Assembly (NCBI GenBank): GCA_965225625.1
Contig: CBDDBH010000023.1
Location: 62,001-126,000 of the forward strand
From: CBDDBH01 sp965225625
GTDB taxonomy: Bacteria > Pseudomonadota > Gammaproteobacteria > JADZEE01
Direction: 5' to 3'
Length of the DNA: 64,000 bases
Shown in pieces: positions 53,871 to 62,874 of this stretch. Position 1 is the first letter of the stretch; each line of letters starts with the position of its first letter. Under the pieces are notes generated by a model. It ran no database searches, had not been told where the DNA came from, and saw only the letters and a list, made by a program, of their open reading frames with translations. Made by a program: the position numbers and the translations under genes.

Positions 53871-55382
53871 TCAGGCCGCGTCGCTTTGGCCGACGCGGTA
53901 GGCATCGACCCAGCTGTGACCCAGCGAATCCTCGCCTTGCTCGCCAGGCGCAAGGCTAAAATAATCGAGCAGCCCTTCCAGCGTCGGCGGTTGGATCATC
54001 CCAGCCACCATACGGTCAGCGATACTTAGATGATCTTTGTAGCGCTCGGGGTCCTGCTGGAATATCCAGCGGTCTACTTCCGAGCCGAAATGATAAGTGC
54101 GACCCTCAAACTCCAAGGGATAATCCTTGAGTGGGCGACCGACGCCCTTGAAACCGGGGGTTCCGGTAATAGGCACCTGCGCCATATTGCACAGCGTCAC
54201 CATCGTCGGTAAAACCGTATCCACGGGACCGTCCTTGACGAACCGCTCAATAATGGGATCCCAGAAGTGCTTGCCCCAGGTATCGTTCCAACCGGGGTAT
54301 TTTTCTTCCAGCCATTCGCGTTCTACGGGACTGACGCCCGCCGGAACGTCCCACCATACTGAACGATGGAAGGTCCAGATCCCCGCGTGCATGCCGTGAT
54401 GGCGGATGTCGAGATCGTTGATCAGCTGCTCCCAGTACCAGGGTTTCGCGAGTCCAATCTCTAACAGATTGCGTTCGAACTGACCAAAGATCCACTCCTG
54501 CATAAATTCCTTGAACGATTTCTCGCGTCGTTCCAAAGGCGTGTAATAATCGAGTGCCGGGCCTGTCAGTGTTGCGAACAGAGTCCACGCGCGCCAAATT
54601 GCGATATCAACCAGGCGCTGCGCTTCTTCCTGCTTGCCGTTTTCCAAAAGGATCTTGACGACCGGTCCGCCGATCTGGGCGTGGCGCGCTTCGTCAGTTT
54701 GAATACTCGATGCGAGATTCGAAAAAGTGATATCGCCGGCTTTTGCCGCATCGGCGGCCAAGCCTAGAAATTGAAGGTTTGAAAAACCGGTTTCGAATGC
54801 GAAGGTCAGCATCACCGCGACGCCGACCGCATCGCGTCCGGACATAATGTCGTCGAACAGGTGGCGCGCGGCGACCACGGCCCATTCGTTGGTATGCATC
54901 GCTTTCGCCGCCCAATCGAACTGTCGGCTGCGGCTAACGTGCTCGTGCGGGAAAAAGAGTTGGATCTGGCCGTGCCGGTTTTCGTCCATGGCGCCGAAAG
55001 TTGCCATATTGCGCATACCCGGTGCTTTGCCGAAACGCGCCATACGCGATTCCGCGCCGGCGGCCATGGCCTCCAACACGGCGAAGGCGCCATAGTGTTG
55101 TTTCAGTATCGTTATCCAGCCCGGCTCGGCCTGGTCAAGGAAGTTGGCGCGCTGCAGAGCGGCTTTGACAGAGTAAGCACCGGCATCTTTTTCGCGCTGT
55201 ATTTTGACGTATTCGCGGTAGCTTACCTTGTAGGGCTCGTCGTAGTTCTCCCATTGTTCCAAAGGCAAATCCATGCTGCCGCTCTGCGCTTCGGGGAATA
55301 GTTCATCCTCGGTGACGTATTTGGGTGTCCAGTTTGTCGTTCGCGCAATGTCATACCACTGGCTTCGTTGCAAAAGTGCCAT
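53871..55382 (-). CDS. tmoA: Toluene-4-monooxygenase-type hydroxylase alpha subunit
   Basis: 503 residues from the ATG 8 bases after GAGGAC, against 500 in T4moA. The diiron ligands fall at the T4moA positions: Glu104, Glu134, His137 (DENRH), Glu197, Glu231 and His234 (DEARH). Pocket residues differ: Phe100, Leu103 and Ser201 stand where T4moA has Ile, Gly and Thr, as I recall that sequence. Phe205 is kept. The enzyme hydroxylates an aromatic ring or alkene, probably not with the strict para selectivity of toluene-4-monooxygenase. It is third in the operon after the cytochrome. Confidence 0.9.
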   Translation of the reverse strand: MALLQRSQWYDIARTTNWTPKYVTEDELFPEAQSGSMDLPLEQWENYDEPYKVSYREYVKIQREKDAGAYSVKAALQRANFLDQAEPGWITILKQHYGAFAVLEAMAAGAESRMARFGKAPGMRNMATFGAMDENRHGQIQLFFPHEHVSRSRQFDWAAKAMHTNEWAVVAARHLFDDIMSGRDAVGVAVMLTFAFETGFSNLQFLGLAADAAKAGDITFSNLASSIQTDEARHAQIGGPVVKILLENGKQEEAQRLVDIAIWRAWTLFATLTGPALDYYTPLERREKSFKEFMQEWIFGQFERNLLEIGLAKPWYWEQLINDLDIRHHGMHAGIWTFHRSVWWDVPAGVSPVEREWLEEKYPGWNDTWGKHFWDPIIERFVKDGPVDTVLPTMVTLCNMAQVPITGTPGFKGVGRPLKDYPLEFEGRTYHFGSEVDRWIFQQDPERYKDHLSIADRMVAGMIQPPTLEGLLDYFSLAPGEQGEDSLGHSWVDAYRVGQSDAA

Positions 55383-55483
55383 GAGATTTGTCCTCGATAC
55401 GGTGCACCGATGGTCAGTTATACTGACCATCGGGCTCGTTGTCACCCCGAGTATTTTACCGATTATGACTTACATCACGATTT

Positions 55484-55804
55484 CTAGTCGCTGGCAGTTA
55501 AGTATCTTGCCACTGCGTCGAGTTCTGTATCGGTGATCTCCGTCGGCCGAAACGGCGGCATTTCGAGCAGGCCATTGCGCACAACCGATTTAACGTAACT
55601 AGCCTGCAGGTCGTGGCGCTGGGTCAGAACTGCCGCGTCCGACCCGCGCAGCTCTGTCAGGCGCATGGTACCCGGGTTGCCGGATCCCGGTGCGTGGCAG
55701 GGCACGCAATGCTGCTGATAAATAGTGCGCCCGTTGTCGTCCGCGTTAGTCGCACCGCCCAAAGCCAGTAAGCATAACCCAACCCCGGCAATTGCCACTT
55801 TCAT
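55484..55804 (-). CDS. c-type cytochrome, partner of the 4-cresol-dehydrogenase-like flavoprotein
   Basis: 106 residues with a signal peptide (MKVAIAGVGLCLLALGGA) and one heme site, CVPCH. A Met in LEMPPFRP is a fair axial ligand. It is small like PchC, the cytochrome subunit of p-cresol methylhydroxylase. Its start overlaps the flavoprotein gene's stop by 4 bases, which supports a flavocytochrome complex in the periplasm. It takes electrons from the FAD subunit. Confidence 0.8.
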   Translation of the reverse strand: MKVAIAGVGLCLLALGGATNADDNGRTIYQQHCVPCHAPGSGNPGTMRLTELRGSDAAVLTQRHDLQASYVKSVVRNGLLEMPPFRPTEITDTELDAVARYLTASD

Positions 55805-57366
55805 GTCTTGCGGCCTTCGCGTAAATGCCGCGGCCAGATCCCGTTCTTCCCAGGCGACAGGATTCCGTTCGGATCCAACGCGTCCTTGATCTGAGCCTGC
55901 ACCCGCGCCAATGCACCGTCATTCCAGGAATAGGTCGCCGCCACTTGATCCATGAAGTCGAGGTGGGTGCGGTATTCGCCGTAGCCTGCAGCCGCAGCAT
56001 CTGCAATCAGCGACCGCATCAGTTCCTGTGCGCGTTCTCTGATACCAGAGTCGGTGCGATCGAATATCAGCAGGAGAACATGATGCATCTCCCGCCAGCC
56101 GATGATGAATTCACCGGCGTAATCGAGTCCGAATTCATGATGCCTCCGGCGTACCATTTCGTACTGCTTCATTGCATCGGCCCCAGTTGTCGGCGAGATT
56201 GGTGCGAAGCCGACATGGCCACCGCCGCCAGTCCAGTTCAGGGTCGAAAACTCGGTCATGTTGGGTTCTCCACGCATGAGTTTTTCGCGGTACTCAAACG
56301 CCGTGTCGCCCTTGCGGTCCGCGGCGGTGTAGAACCGGGCGCCGGGGATCCGGGCGAAGGCGTCCCGAATAACCGACCACTGAGCATCCATGATGGGTTC
56401 GGGTCCGTACAGTGCGCCGTAGAAGTTCCACATGCCGATCTTCAGGTCGCTGGCGATCTTGCGGCGCACGCTGTCGGGCAGCGGACCGGAACCCCTATAG
56501 TAATGTCGCCGTGTGACTTTGACTGCCGCCTCCCACACCAGGTCCACGGTCGTCGCCGCGTTCGGGATCACCATGTTGATCTTCAGCGGCCGCAGGATCT
56601 CAGTGATATCGTGCAAGTCATCTTCGCGCTGAAACGTGATCATGAAAGGTCGGTAGCCGGACGGCTCCGGCATCAGCCAAATACCCATCTTAGTAACCAC
56701 GCCGAAATTCGACTGGGTGAACAGTCCGTCTAGCACAGGACCATAGCCCCACTTAAACAATTGCCACGTGTTGTTTCCCGGTAGGGCGCCCATTCCCGTG
56801 CGGAAGATCTCACCGTCGGCCAGTACCACCTCCATGCCGCATTGCATAGCGAGGTGGTCACCGTAAGGCGTATAGCCGGCACCATGATCGAGCGCATTGC
56901 CCATGACACTCCCCCAGGCCGGGGCAGCACAGTCAATCCACAATTTGATTTTGTTTTTCTGCAGATAGTCATACAGTGCCTGATAGGTGACACCGGGTTC
57001 GACCAGCGCATAAGCAAGATCTTCGTTCACCTCGATAATGCGGTTCATGCGTTTCAGATCGAGCACCACATAACCGCCGCGCATCGGTGCCGGGCCGCCG
57101 TAGGCAAAGTTCTTGCCCGTTGAGAACACCCACAGCGGGACCCCGTGCGCGTTGGCGATTGTTAATACCGCCTGTACTTCATCTACGTCTGCTGGGGCGA
57201 TTGCGGCTGAGGGCGCTCGTGACTCCGGCGGCGCCATGGAGAAGGTGTCCAGGTAGCTGTTGAGACCCGTCTTGACCGAGTTGATGACCCAGTCGTTGCC
57301 GACTACCGTGCGAAATTCGGCCAGGATTCCCTCGAATTCGCTTGCCGTGAAGCCTTCGGGATACAT
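55801..57366 (-). CDS. 4-cresol dehydrogenase (PCMH)-like flavoprotein subunit
   Basis: 521 residues of the vanillyl-alcohol oxidase/PCMH family. The FAD-binding PP-loop region is seen in VWVFSTGKNFAYGGPAP, then VVLDLKRMNRIIEVNEDLAYALVEPGVTY. The C-terminal NDGALARVQAQIKDALDPNGILSPGKNGIWP matches the cap end. It oxidises the alkyl side chain of a 4-alkylphenol via a quinone methide, with water as the oxygen source, and passes electrons to the cytochrome encoded next. No N-terminal signal peptide is seen, though the partner is exported. Confidence 0.85.
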   Translation of the reverse strand: MYPEGFTASEFEGILAEFRTVVGNDWVINSVKTGLNSYLDTFSMAPPESRAPSAAIAPADVDEVQAVLTIANAHGVPLWVFSTGKNFAYGGPAPMRGGYVVLDLKRMNRIIEVNEDLAYALVEPGVTYQALYDYLQKNKIKLWIDCAAPAWGSVMGNALDHGAGYTPYGDHLAMQCGMEVVLADGEIFRTGMGALPGNNTWQLFKWGYGPVLDGLFTQSNFGVVTKMGIWLMPEPSGYRPFMITFQREDDLHDITEILRPLKINMVIPNAATTVDLVWEAAVKVTRRHYYRGSGPLPDSVRRKIASDLKIGMWNFYGALYGPEPIMDAQWSVIRDAFARIPGARFYTAADRKGDTAFEYREKLMRGEPNMTEFSTLNWTGGGGHVGFAPISPTTGADAMKQYEMVRRRHHEFGLDYAGEFIIGWREMHHVLLLIFDRTDSGIRERAQELMRSLIADAAAAGYGEYRTHLDFMDQVAATYSWNDGALARVQAQIKDALDPNGILSPGKNGIWPRHLREGRKT

Positions 57367-57398
57367 GAATGGATTCCCCCAGAGATCGCGATTAGCGA

Positions 57399-57441
57399 TA
57401 AAAATCTAAACGTGCCGACGAAGCAGCGCAGCATCGGCACG
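57399..57441 (-). terminator. Possible intrinsic terminator after the CDP-alcohol transferase-like gene
   Basis: On the minus strand CGTGCCGA pairs with TCGGCACG across a 15-base loop and is followed by TTTAGATTTTT. It lies 17 bases past the stop of that gene and about 40 bases upstream of the PCMH-like start. Confidence 0.5.
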
Positions 57442-57458
57442 CGCGAATGTTTAGGCGA

Positions 57459-58115
57459 TTACCATTCGGTGTCCAGAGCGCCTCGAACAAACCAGATCTG
57501 CTGACAGATAGTGACGAGCGTCAACGCGAGCAGTAACTCGACGGCGGCGCCGAGCCAGCCTGTCAGCAGGGCCAGACTCAATAGGACTATGCGCTCCGGC
57601 TGCGTCGCGATACCGACGTTACACTGAAGTCCCAACGCTTCAGCACGCGCCTTTACGTAATTACTGAGCAACGCAGCGAGGACTAACAATAACGGTAACA
57701 TCGGCGAGACGTTGCTGAGGTAAACTGCGACAGCGACGAGAACAACACCCTCAACGATATTGTCCAGGCAAGAGACAACAAAGCGCGAAAAGGATGATTC
57801 TGCGCCGTGGACTCGCGCACCGGTTTCGCCGAGCAATCGCAGAGCGCCGGCGCTGATTAGCACCACAGCGGCAATCCGCAGGTAACCACACGCAAGTAAG
57901 CACGAACCGGCGGCAGCGGCAAGGGCGGCGACAGCAATGAAGCGGGCTGGCGTAGTACCCTTGGCGGCAAGATTTTCGACGCTGGCTAGCAACGCATCAT
58001 CCAGCCAAGCGTGAAGTTGAGAGCGGATTAACGTATTCATAACGGGGCTGACCACCGCCGCGATTAACTGTCTCAACGGGTGGTTGCCGATAATAGCACA
58101 AGGCTCAGCCGGCAA
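57459..58115 (-). CDS. CDP-alcohol phosphatidyltransferase-like membrane protein, motif degenerate
   Basis: 218 residues with about six membrane helices. The family's landmark YVKARAEALGL is kept. The catalytic DGx2ARx8Gx3Dx3D motif is not: the region reads GETGARVHGAESSFSRFVVSCLD, retaining Ala-Arg and only the final Asp. Such loss should abolish metal binding and CDP-alcohol transfer. It may be an inactive relative with a structural or lipid-handling role. It is divergent from phaE. Confidence 0.6.
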   Translation of the reverse strand: MPAEPCAIIGNHPLRQLIAAVVSPVMNTLIRSQLHAWLDDALLASVENLAAKGTTPARFIAVAALAAAAGSCLLACGYLRIAAVVLISAGALRLLGETGARVHGAESSFSRFVVSCLDNIVEGVVLVAVAVYLSNVSPMLPLLLVLAALLSNYVKARAEALGLQCNVGIATQPERIVLLSLALLTGWLGAAVELLLALTLVTICQQIWFVRGALDTEW

Positions 58116-58201
58116 AAGCAGCCACTTTCTACGGGGTTGTCCGACGTAAACGTGCTAGCATCGATGCCGTTGGTTCTTACTCATTGGCTGCAAGCTCCAC
58201 G

Positions 58202-59176
58202 ATGGCGGCAAACGATAATTCTCACTCGCCGTGGAAGGATATCCAGGACCGTTACTGGCAAACACTCGGCGATTTGACCGGTATTGGAGACGGCGAATCC
58301 TCGCGCAACGCGAGCGGCCCCGCAGCCATGGGCTTTGGTCCGCAAAGCTTTCTCGAGTTCGGCTCCGCGGTTTTGCGGTTGCTTGATTCAAACGCTTCGA
58401 CGTCCGGCAAATTTGCCGGATCCAAGGATAATTTCGAACAATTACAGCAATTGTTTGGCGACCTGCATCAGCAGGTGTCTGCCGGATTGCATCGGCCCTT
58501 GGGCAGCATGGGTCCCTGGTCGCTTGAGCGTTGGGCACAGTGGTGTGGGTTTCCTTCGCTCGAAGCTGATGTGCGCGAGGTGCCCGCAGCGCTTGGTTGG
58601 GGCCGGGAGAATCAGGAACGTCTACACGCTGGTGCGAACTTGTTTAAACAATACCAGGCGGCCGCTAATGACTTAACCACTGGATTCCTGAAAATGAGTC
58701 CCAGGATCTGGTCCGACATGAGGGCGCGACTGGAATCCGATGTCACGATCGGTTCCTTACGTGAACTCTATGACCTTTGGATTGATTGCAGCGAGTCGGC
58801 CTATCGCGAGTTAACGAGCACCGATGACTATGCGCGTCGGTTTGCGCGTTTCGTCGATGCCGCCACCGCAATGCGTGGGTTCCTGCAGCGTCTGCTCGAC
58901 GGGCAGTTGGACCTGCTAAATGTGCCGAATCGCACCGCGTTCGACACGCTGTTAGGTCGGCACGAAGCACTGGCAAAAAAAGTGAACACGTTGCAGGAAG
59001 AACTCGCCGCCCTGCGCGCGACGAAAACCGCGGTCGCGAGTCCGCGCGGCACGAAAAAGACCAAAGCTAGAAAAAGTACGAGCAAACGCAGAGGTTCCGC
59101 GACTGAAAATAGTTGGGATATCGACGAATTAATTAAGTCGCCTGATCACGCCGGCCCTGGCAAGCCCGCGGTATAG
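58202..59176 (+). CDS. phaE: Class III PHA synthase subunit PhaE
   Basis: 324 residues. It lacks the catalytic fold and shows the PhaE pattern: an N-terminal WKDIQDRYWQTLGD, the FGDLHQQV segment, long helices (RGFLQRLLDGQLDLLNVPNR) and a lysine-rich disordered tail that follows a coiled-coil stretch. PhaE activates PhaC in the short-side-chain polyester synthase. It is 5 bases before phaC, so the two are translationally linked. Confidence 0.85.
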   Translation: MAANDNSHSPWKDIQDRYWQTLGDLTGIGDGESSRNASGPAAMGFGPQSFLEFGSAVLRLLDSNASTSGKFAGSKDNFEQLQQLFGDLHQQVSAGLHRPLGSMGPWSLERWAQWCGFPSLEADVREVPAALGWGRENQERLHAGANLFKQYQAAANDLTTGFLKMSPRIWSDMRARLESDVTIGSLRELYDLWIDCSESAYRELTSTDDYARRFARFVDAATAMRGFLQRLLDGQLDLLNVPNRTAFDTLLGRHEALAKKVNTLQEELAALRATKTAVASPRGTKKTKARKSTSKRRGSATENSWDIDELIKSPDHAGPGKPAV

Positions 59177-59181
59177 CAACT

Positions 59182-60246
59182 GTGGCGACTATCAATATTA
59201 CTGCGGCTTCGGCGCGTGCAGAACTTGAGCACTACCGGCAGCAACTGATGCGCGGGTACAAGCATCTTGCCGACCTTGGTGATATCGGCACTGGGATCAG
59301 CTCAAGACAGCCGATCTATGAAGAAGGTAATATGACCCTGTACCGCTACAGTGCGCTTACCGCAGTAAAAAACCCCGTTCCCGTATTGATAATTTATGCG
59401 TTAGTCAATCGTCCTTACATGGCAGATCTGCAGGAAGGGCGCTCACTCATTCGAAAACTGTTGCAAAGTGGGTTGGATATTTACCTGATCGAATGGGGCT
59501 ACCCGGCGCAGGCGGATCGATTACAGACGCTTGATGACTACATAAACGGTTACATGGATCGGTGCGTCGAGGTCGTCCTCGAGCGTCATAAACTCACGAG
59601 TATTAATGTGCTCGGTATCTGCCAGGGCGGGGTCTTGAGTTTGTGCTACGCAGCCCTGCATCCACAGAAACTCAAGACGCTGATTACCACCGTCACACCG
59701 GTGGATTTTCATACCGACGACGATCTTTTAAGTAAATGGGTGCGATATGTGAATATCGAGCAGCTTGTCGATATTTATGGAAACGTGCCGGGTGATCTGA
59801 TGAATTGGATATTCCTCAGTCTCAAACCCTATCGTCTTGGTATTCAAAAGTACCTCGATCTCGTCGAGGTGATGCATGACCGCGAGAAAGTGCGCGATTT
59901 CATGCGCATGGAAAAATGGATATTCGATAGCCCCGATCAAAGTGGCGAAGTGTTTCGAGAATTCATCGTGAAGTTCTATCAGAATAACGAACTAATCGCG
60001 GGAACCGCCGAAATCGGATCTCGAAAAGTCGATCTAGGCCAGGTGACTATGCCATTGCTGAATATTTACGCGCGTGATGATCATCTCGTGCCGCCGGCTG
60101 CGGCCCGTGCTTTGGGCAGTTACGTCGGTAGCGATGATTACACCGAGTGTGAATTCCCTGGTGGGCATATCGGAATTTACGTTAGCGGACGCGCGCACGC
60201 TCTCATTCCGCCTACCGTAGTTGATTGGCTGGCGGCGCGAGCCTGA
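59182..60246 (+). CDS. phaC: Class III poly(3-hydroxyalkanoate) synthase PhaC
   Basis: 354 residues begun by GTG, the usual class III length. The lipase-like box GICQGG holds the catalytic Cys147. The Asp of NIYARDDHLVPP and the His of FPGGHIGIYV complete the triad. It polymerises 3-hydroxyacyl-CoA into storage granules with PhaE. It is the last gene of the phaEC operon, convergent with the phasin gene. Confidence 0.95.
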   Translation: MATINITAASARAELEHYRQQLMRGYKHLADLGDIGTGISSRQPIYEEGNMTLYRYSALTAVKNPVPVLIIYALVNRPYMADLQEGRSLIRKLLQSGLDIYLIEWGYPAQADRLQTLDDYINGYMDRCVEVVLERHKLTSINVLGICQGGVLSLCYAALHPQKLKTLITTVTPVDFHTDDDLLSKWVRYVNIEQLVDIYGNVPGDLMNWIFLSLKPYRLGIQKYLDLVEVMHDREKVRDFMRMEKWIFDSPDQSGEVFREFIVKFYQNNELIAGTAEIGSRKVDLGQVTMPLLNIYARDDHLVPPAAARALGSYVGSDDYTECEFPGGHIGIYVSGRAHALIPPTVVDWLAARA

Positions 60247-60303
60247 GCTTAACCCGCCTATTTCAGCAACGCTCGTGGCGGCTTCATGCAAGATATGTGA
60301 GAC

Positions 60304-60340
60304 AAAAAAACCCCTGATACCCGGGCGCGGGTAACAGGGG
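60304..60340 (-). terminator. Intrinsic terminator of the phasin gene
   Basis: Read on the minus strand CCCCTG-TTACCCG pairs with CGGGTA-CAGGGG around a short GC loop and ends in seven T. It lies about 20 bases past the phasin stop. This is a strong hairpin with near-complete pairing. Confidence 0.8.
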
Positions 60341-60361
60341 TAGGAGATCAGCTTTGAATGT

Positions 60362-60733
60362 TCAGGCTGCTTTTTTGTTATCTTTTTTCTGTGGTTGTGC
60401 AATGGGCGAGACTTCGTTGACGCGTCGCCCGATCCAATCGGTCAGTTGCTCACGCGTATCGCTATAGATTGAGGCTGTCTGCTGAACGGAATCCAGCAAA
60501 GCGCTACCATAAGCTGTACCCAGTTCAGCCTGTTGGGCAACTACGCTCTGGTAGTCTTTTGCGTCTTGGAGCAGCCCGAACTGTTTGGTTGCGGTAGTGA
60601 CGTAAGTTTCGAGCGTTTTGAAATTCTGCTCGGCCAGACGTTGGAAAACGTCAGTGTTAATCGACGTCAGTTCACGGGAAGAATCGTAGATGTTGGTGCC
60701 GGCAACCTGCAGGCGATCAAATAGCGTTTGCAT
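60362..60733 (-). CDS. Phasin family protein
   Basis: 123 residues, all helical, ending in a lysine-rich tail (KKDNKKAA). VFQRLAEQNFKTLETYVTTATKQF and the SVQQTASIYSDTREQLTDWIG helix fit the phasin family of granule-coating proteins. It has an AGGAG ribosome site. It is transcribed from a TTGACA-type promoter overlapped by a perfect palindrome, consistent with control by PhaR encoded at 62875. It sits between phaC and the PEPCK gene. Confidence 0.85.
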   Translation of the reverse strand: MQTLFDRLQVAGTNIYDSSRELTSINTDVFQRLAEQNFKTLETYVTTATKQFGLLQDAKDYQSVVAQQAELGTAYGSALLDSVQQTASIYSDTREQLTDWIGRRVNEVSPIAQPQKKDNKKAA

Positions 60734-60764
60734 GATAGTTCTCCTAATAATTCACGTTCAAATG

Positions 60765-60793
60765 GTGCGGTGCAACAAATTGTTGCACCGCAC
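60765..60793. promoter_or_regulatory. Perfect 29-bp palindrome, candidate PhaR operator
   Basis: GTGCGGTGCAACAA, one central A, then its exact complement. It lies 32 bases upstream of the phasin ATG and overlaps the -10 (60792-60797) and expected transcript start. Its core GCAACAAATTGTTGC is of the TGCA-rich type known upstream of PhaR-regulated phasin genes. Binding itself is inferred. Confidence 0.65.
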
Positions 60794-60820
60794 AATAATG
60801 GCGGTCGTATCACATGTCAA
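60792..60820 (-). promoter_or_regulatory. Sigma70-like promoter of the phasin gene
   Basis: On the minus strand TTGACA (60815-60820), a 17-base spacer and TATTGT (60792-60797). The perfect -35 and the palindrome at the start site support a strong but repressible promoter. The remaining 60821-61054 is AT-rich and probably holds the PEPCK promoter, but no clear -35/-10 pair could be picked. Confidence 0.6.
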
Positions 60821-61054
60821 GCGTAGATCTCGATATTTCTTTGATGCAACCCGACGATTTTTCCTAACTAGCTGATATATATAAATATGTGTAAGGAAGT
60901 GCTTACCAAACTAGGCGAAAATCGAGTCCTGGCGGCCATTTACTTCAATTCGGCCAGGTCTTTGGTTACGATTGAATGCACACAGGCCAAGCTAAAATTT
61001 ATTTTTCATTAAATATCAATTAGTTAACGAATTTTATTGCCAACGGAGACGGGC

Positions 61055-62854
61055 ATGACTTGCAGCAATGCGAACTTGAACGCGTGGATAGATGAGGTGG
61101 TTCAGCTTGCCCGGCCTAAGGCCGTGCACTGGTGTGATGGTTCGTCGGACGAGTTGCAGATGCTGATGCGGTTAATGGTTGATGCGGGGATTGCCTATCC
61201 ACTTAACGAGGAATTGCGACCAAACAGTTTTCTCGTTCGTTCTGATCCAGCGGACGTAGCGCGCGTGGAGGATCGAACGTTCGTCTGCCCCGTGGATGAG
61301 ATTTCAGCCGGCCCCACTAACAACTGGCGTGAGCCCAAGGGCATGCGTACCGAGCTGCGCGAACTTTTTGCCGGATGTATGCAGGGACGCACTATGTACG
61401 TCATCCCCTTCAGCATGGGTCCGATTGGTTCTCACATTGCGCACATCGGTGTGGAAGTCACCGATTCGCCCTATGTTGCGGCGAGCATGCAGATGATGAC
61501 CCGTGTTGGTTCCAAAGTTCTGGATGTGCTCGGCAGCGACGGCCGGTTCGTGCCCTGCCTGCATTCAGTAGGCGCGCCGCTTGCTGATGGCCAGGCGGAT
61601 GTTCCCTGGCCCTGCGATCCGGAAAACCGCTACATCGTGCATTTTCCGGAAACCCGCGAGATCTGGTCGTACGGATCAGGCTATGGAGGCAACGCGTTAC
61701 TCGGGAAAAAATGTTTTGCGTTACGCATCGCATCTGTAATGGCGCGTGACGAAGGTTGGCTTGCCGAACACATGCTGATCCTCAAGATCACCAACCCGGC
61801 AGGAATAGTCAAATACATTTGCGGTGCTTTTCCCAGCGCCTGTGGTAAGACCAACCTGGCGATGGTGACTCCGTCTATTCGTGGTTGGAAAGTCGAAACT
61901 ATCGGTGACGATATTTCCTGGATGAAATTCGGAGACGATGGTCGTCTATACGCAATCAATCCTGAATCGGGATTTTTTGGTGTGGCGCCGGGTACCAGCA
62001 CTCAATCAAATGCAAACGCGATGCTAACGCTGCAAAAAGATGCCGTATTCACAAACGTCGCGCTGACCGAGGACGGTGATGTCTGGTGGGAGGATATGAC
62101 TGCGGAACCCCCGTCTCATCTTATCGACTGGAAAGGTAATGACTGGACGCCTGAATCCGGCACGCCTGCGGCCCATCCCAATGCGCGTTTTACGGTGCGC
62201 GCTGCGCAATGCCCGGTCATCGCGCCCGAGTGGGAGGATCCGAACGGTGTCCCTATCAGTGCGATTTTGTTCGGCGGACGGCGTGCGAGTGTCGTGCCGT
62301 TGGTGAACGAAGCGCGTGACTGGACGCATGGCACGTTTCTGGGCTCAATAATAGGCAGTGAGAAAACTGCTGCTGCGACCGGCAAGATCGGCGAATTACG
62401 ACGCGATCCCATGGCAATGCTGCCATTTTGCGGCTACAACATGGCCGACTATTGGCAGCACTGGATTTCGCTCGGCAAACATAGTGGCGCGCAGTTGCCC
62501 AAAATTTATTGCGTCAATTGGTTCCGCAAAAGCACCGAAGGAAAATTTTTGTGGCCGGGCTTTGGCGAAAACAGCCGTGTACTGAAATGGGTGTTCGAGC
62601 GTTGCGAAGGCACCGCTGAGGCGGTCGATACGCCGGTGGGTTTGCTACCCGCGCCGGGGGCATTGGAACTCGGTGATCTGGATCTGACCGCAGCGCATCT
62701 GGAGCAGTTGCTGAAAATAGATGTTGACGGTTGGCTGCAGGAATTACCGTTAATCGCAGATTATTACGATGAGTTCGGCGATCGAGTCCCCGAGGAGTTG
62801 CGGGCCGAATTGGCAGGTTTGAAGCAGCGTCTGGAAGCGCAGCGCCCGGCCTAA
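61055..62854 (+). CDS. pckG: Phosphoenolpyruvate carboxykinase (GTP)
   Basis: About 599 residues from the ATG that follows GGAGACGGGC. GTP-PEPCK landmarks are SMGPIGSHIAHIGVEVTDSP, YGGNALLGKKCFALRIAS, the P-loop FPSACGKTNLAM at about residue 260, and FGGRRASVVPLV with the reactive region. It interconverts oxaloacetate and phosphoenolpyruvate, a key gluconeogenic step when growing on aromatic or fatty acids. It is a single gene, convergent with phaR. Confidence 0.95.
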   Translation: MTCSNANLNAWIDEVVQLARPKAVHWCDGSSDELQMLMRLMVDAGIAYPLNEELRPNSFLVRSDPADVARVEDRTFVCPVDEISAGPTNNWREPKGMRTELRELFAGCMQGRTMYVIPFSMGPIGSHIAHIGVEVTDSPYVAASMQMMTRVGSKVLDVLGSDGRFVPCLHSVGAPLADGQADVPWPCDPENRYIVHFPETREIWSYGSGYGGNALLGKKCFALRIASVMARDEGWLAEHMLILKITNPAGIVKYICGAFPSACGKTNLAMVTPSIRGWKVETIGDDISWMKFGDDGRLYAINPESGFFGVAPGTSTQSNANAMLTLQKDAVFTNVALTEDGDVWWEDMTAEPPSHLIDWKGNDWTPESGTPAAHPNARFTVRAAQCPVIAPEWEDPNGVPISAILFGGRRASVVPLVNEARDWTHGTFLGSIIGSEKTAAATGKIGELRRDPMAMLPFCGYNMADYWQHWISLGKHSGAQLPKIYCVNWFRKSTEGKFLWPGFGENSRVLKWVFERCEGTAEAVDTPVGLLPAPGALELGDLDLTAAHLEQLLKIDVDGWLQELPLIADYYDEFGDRVPEELRAELAGLKQRLEAQRPA

Positions 62855-62874
62855 CGCCCGTAGCCTAGAGTAAA

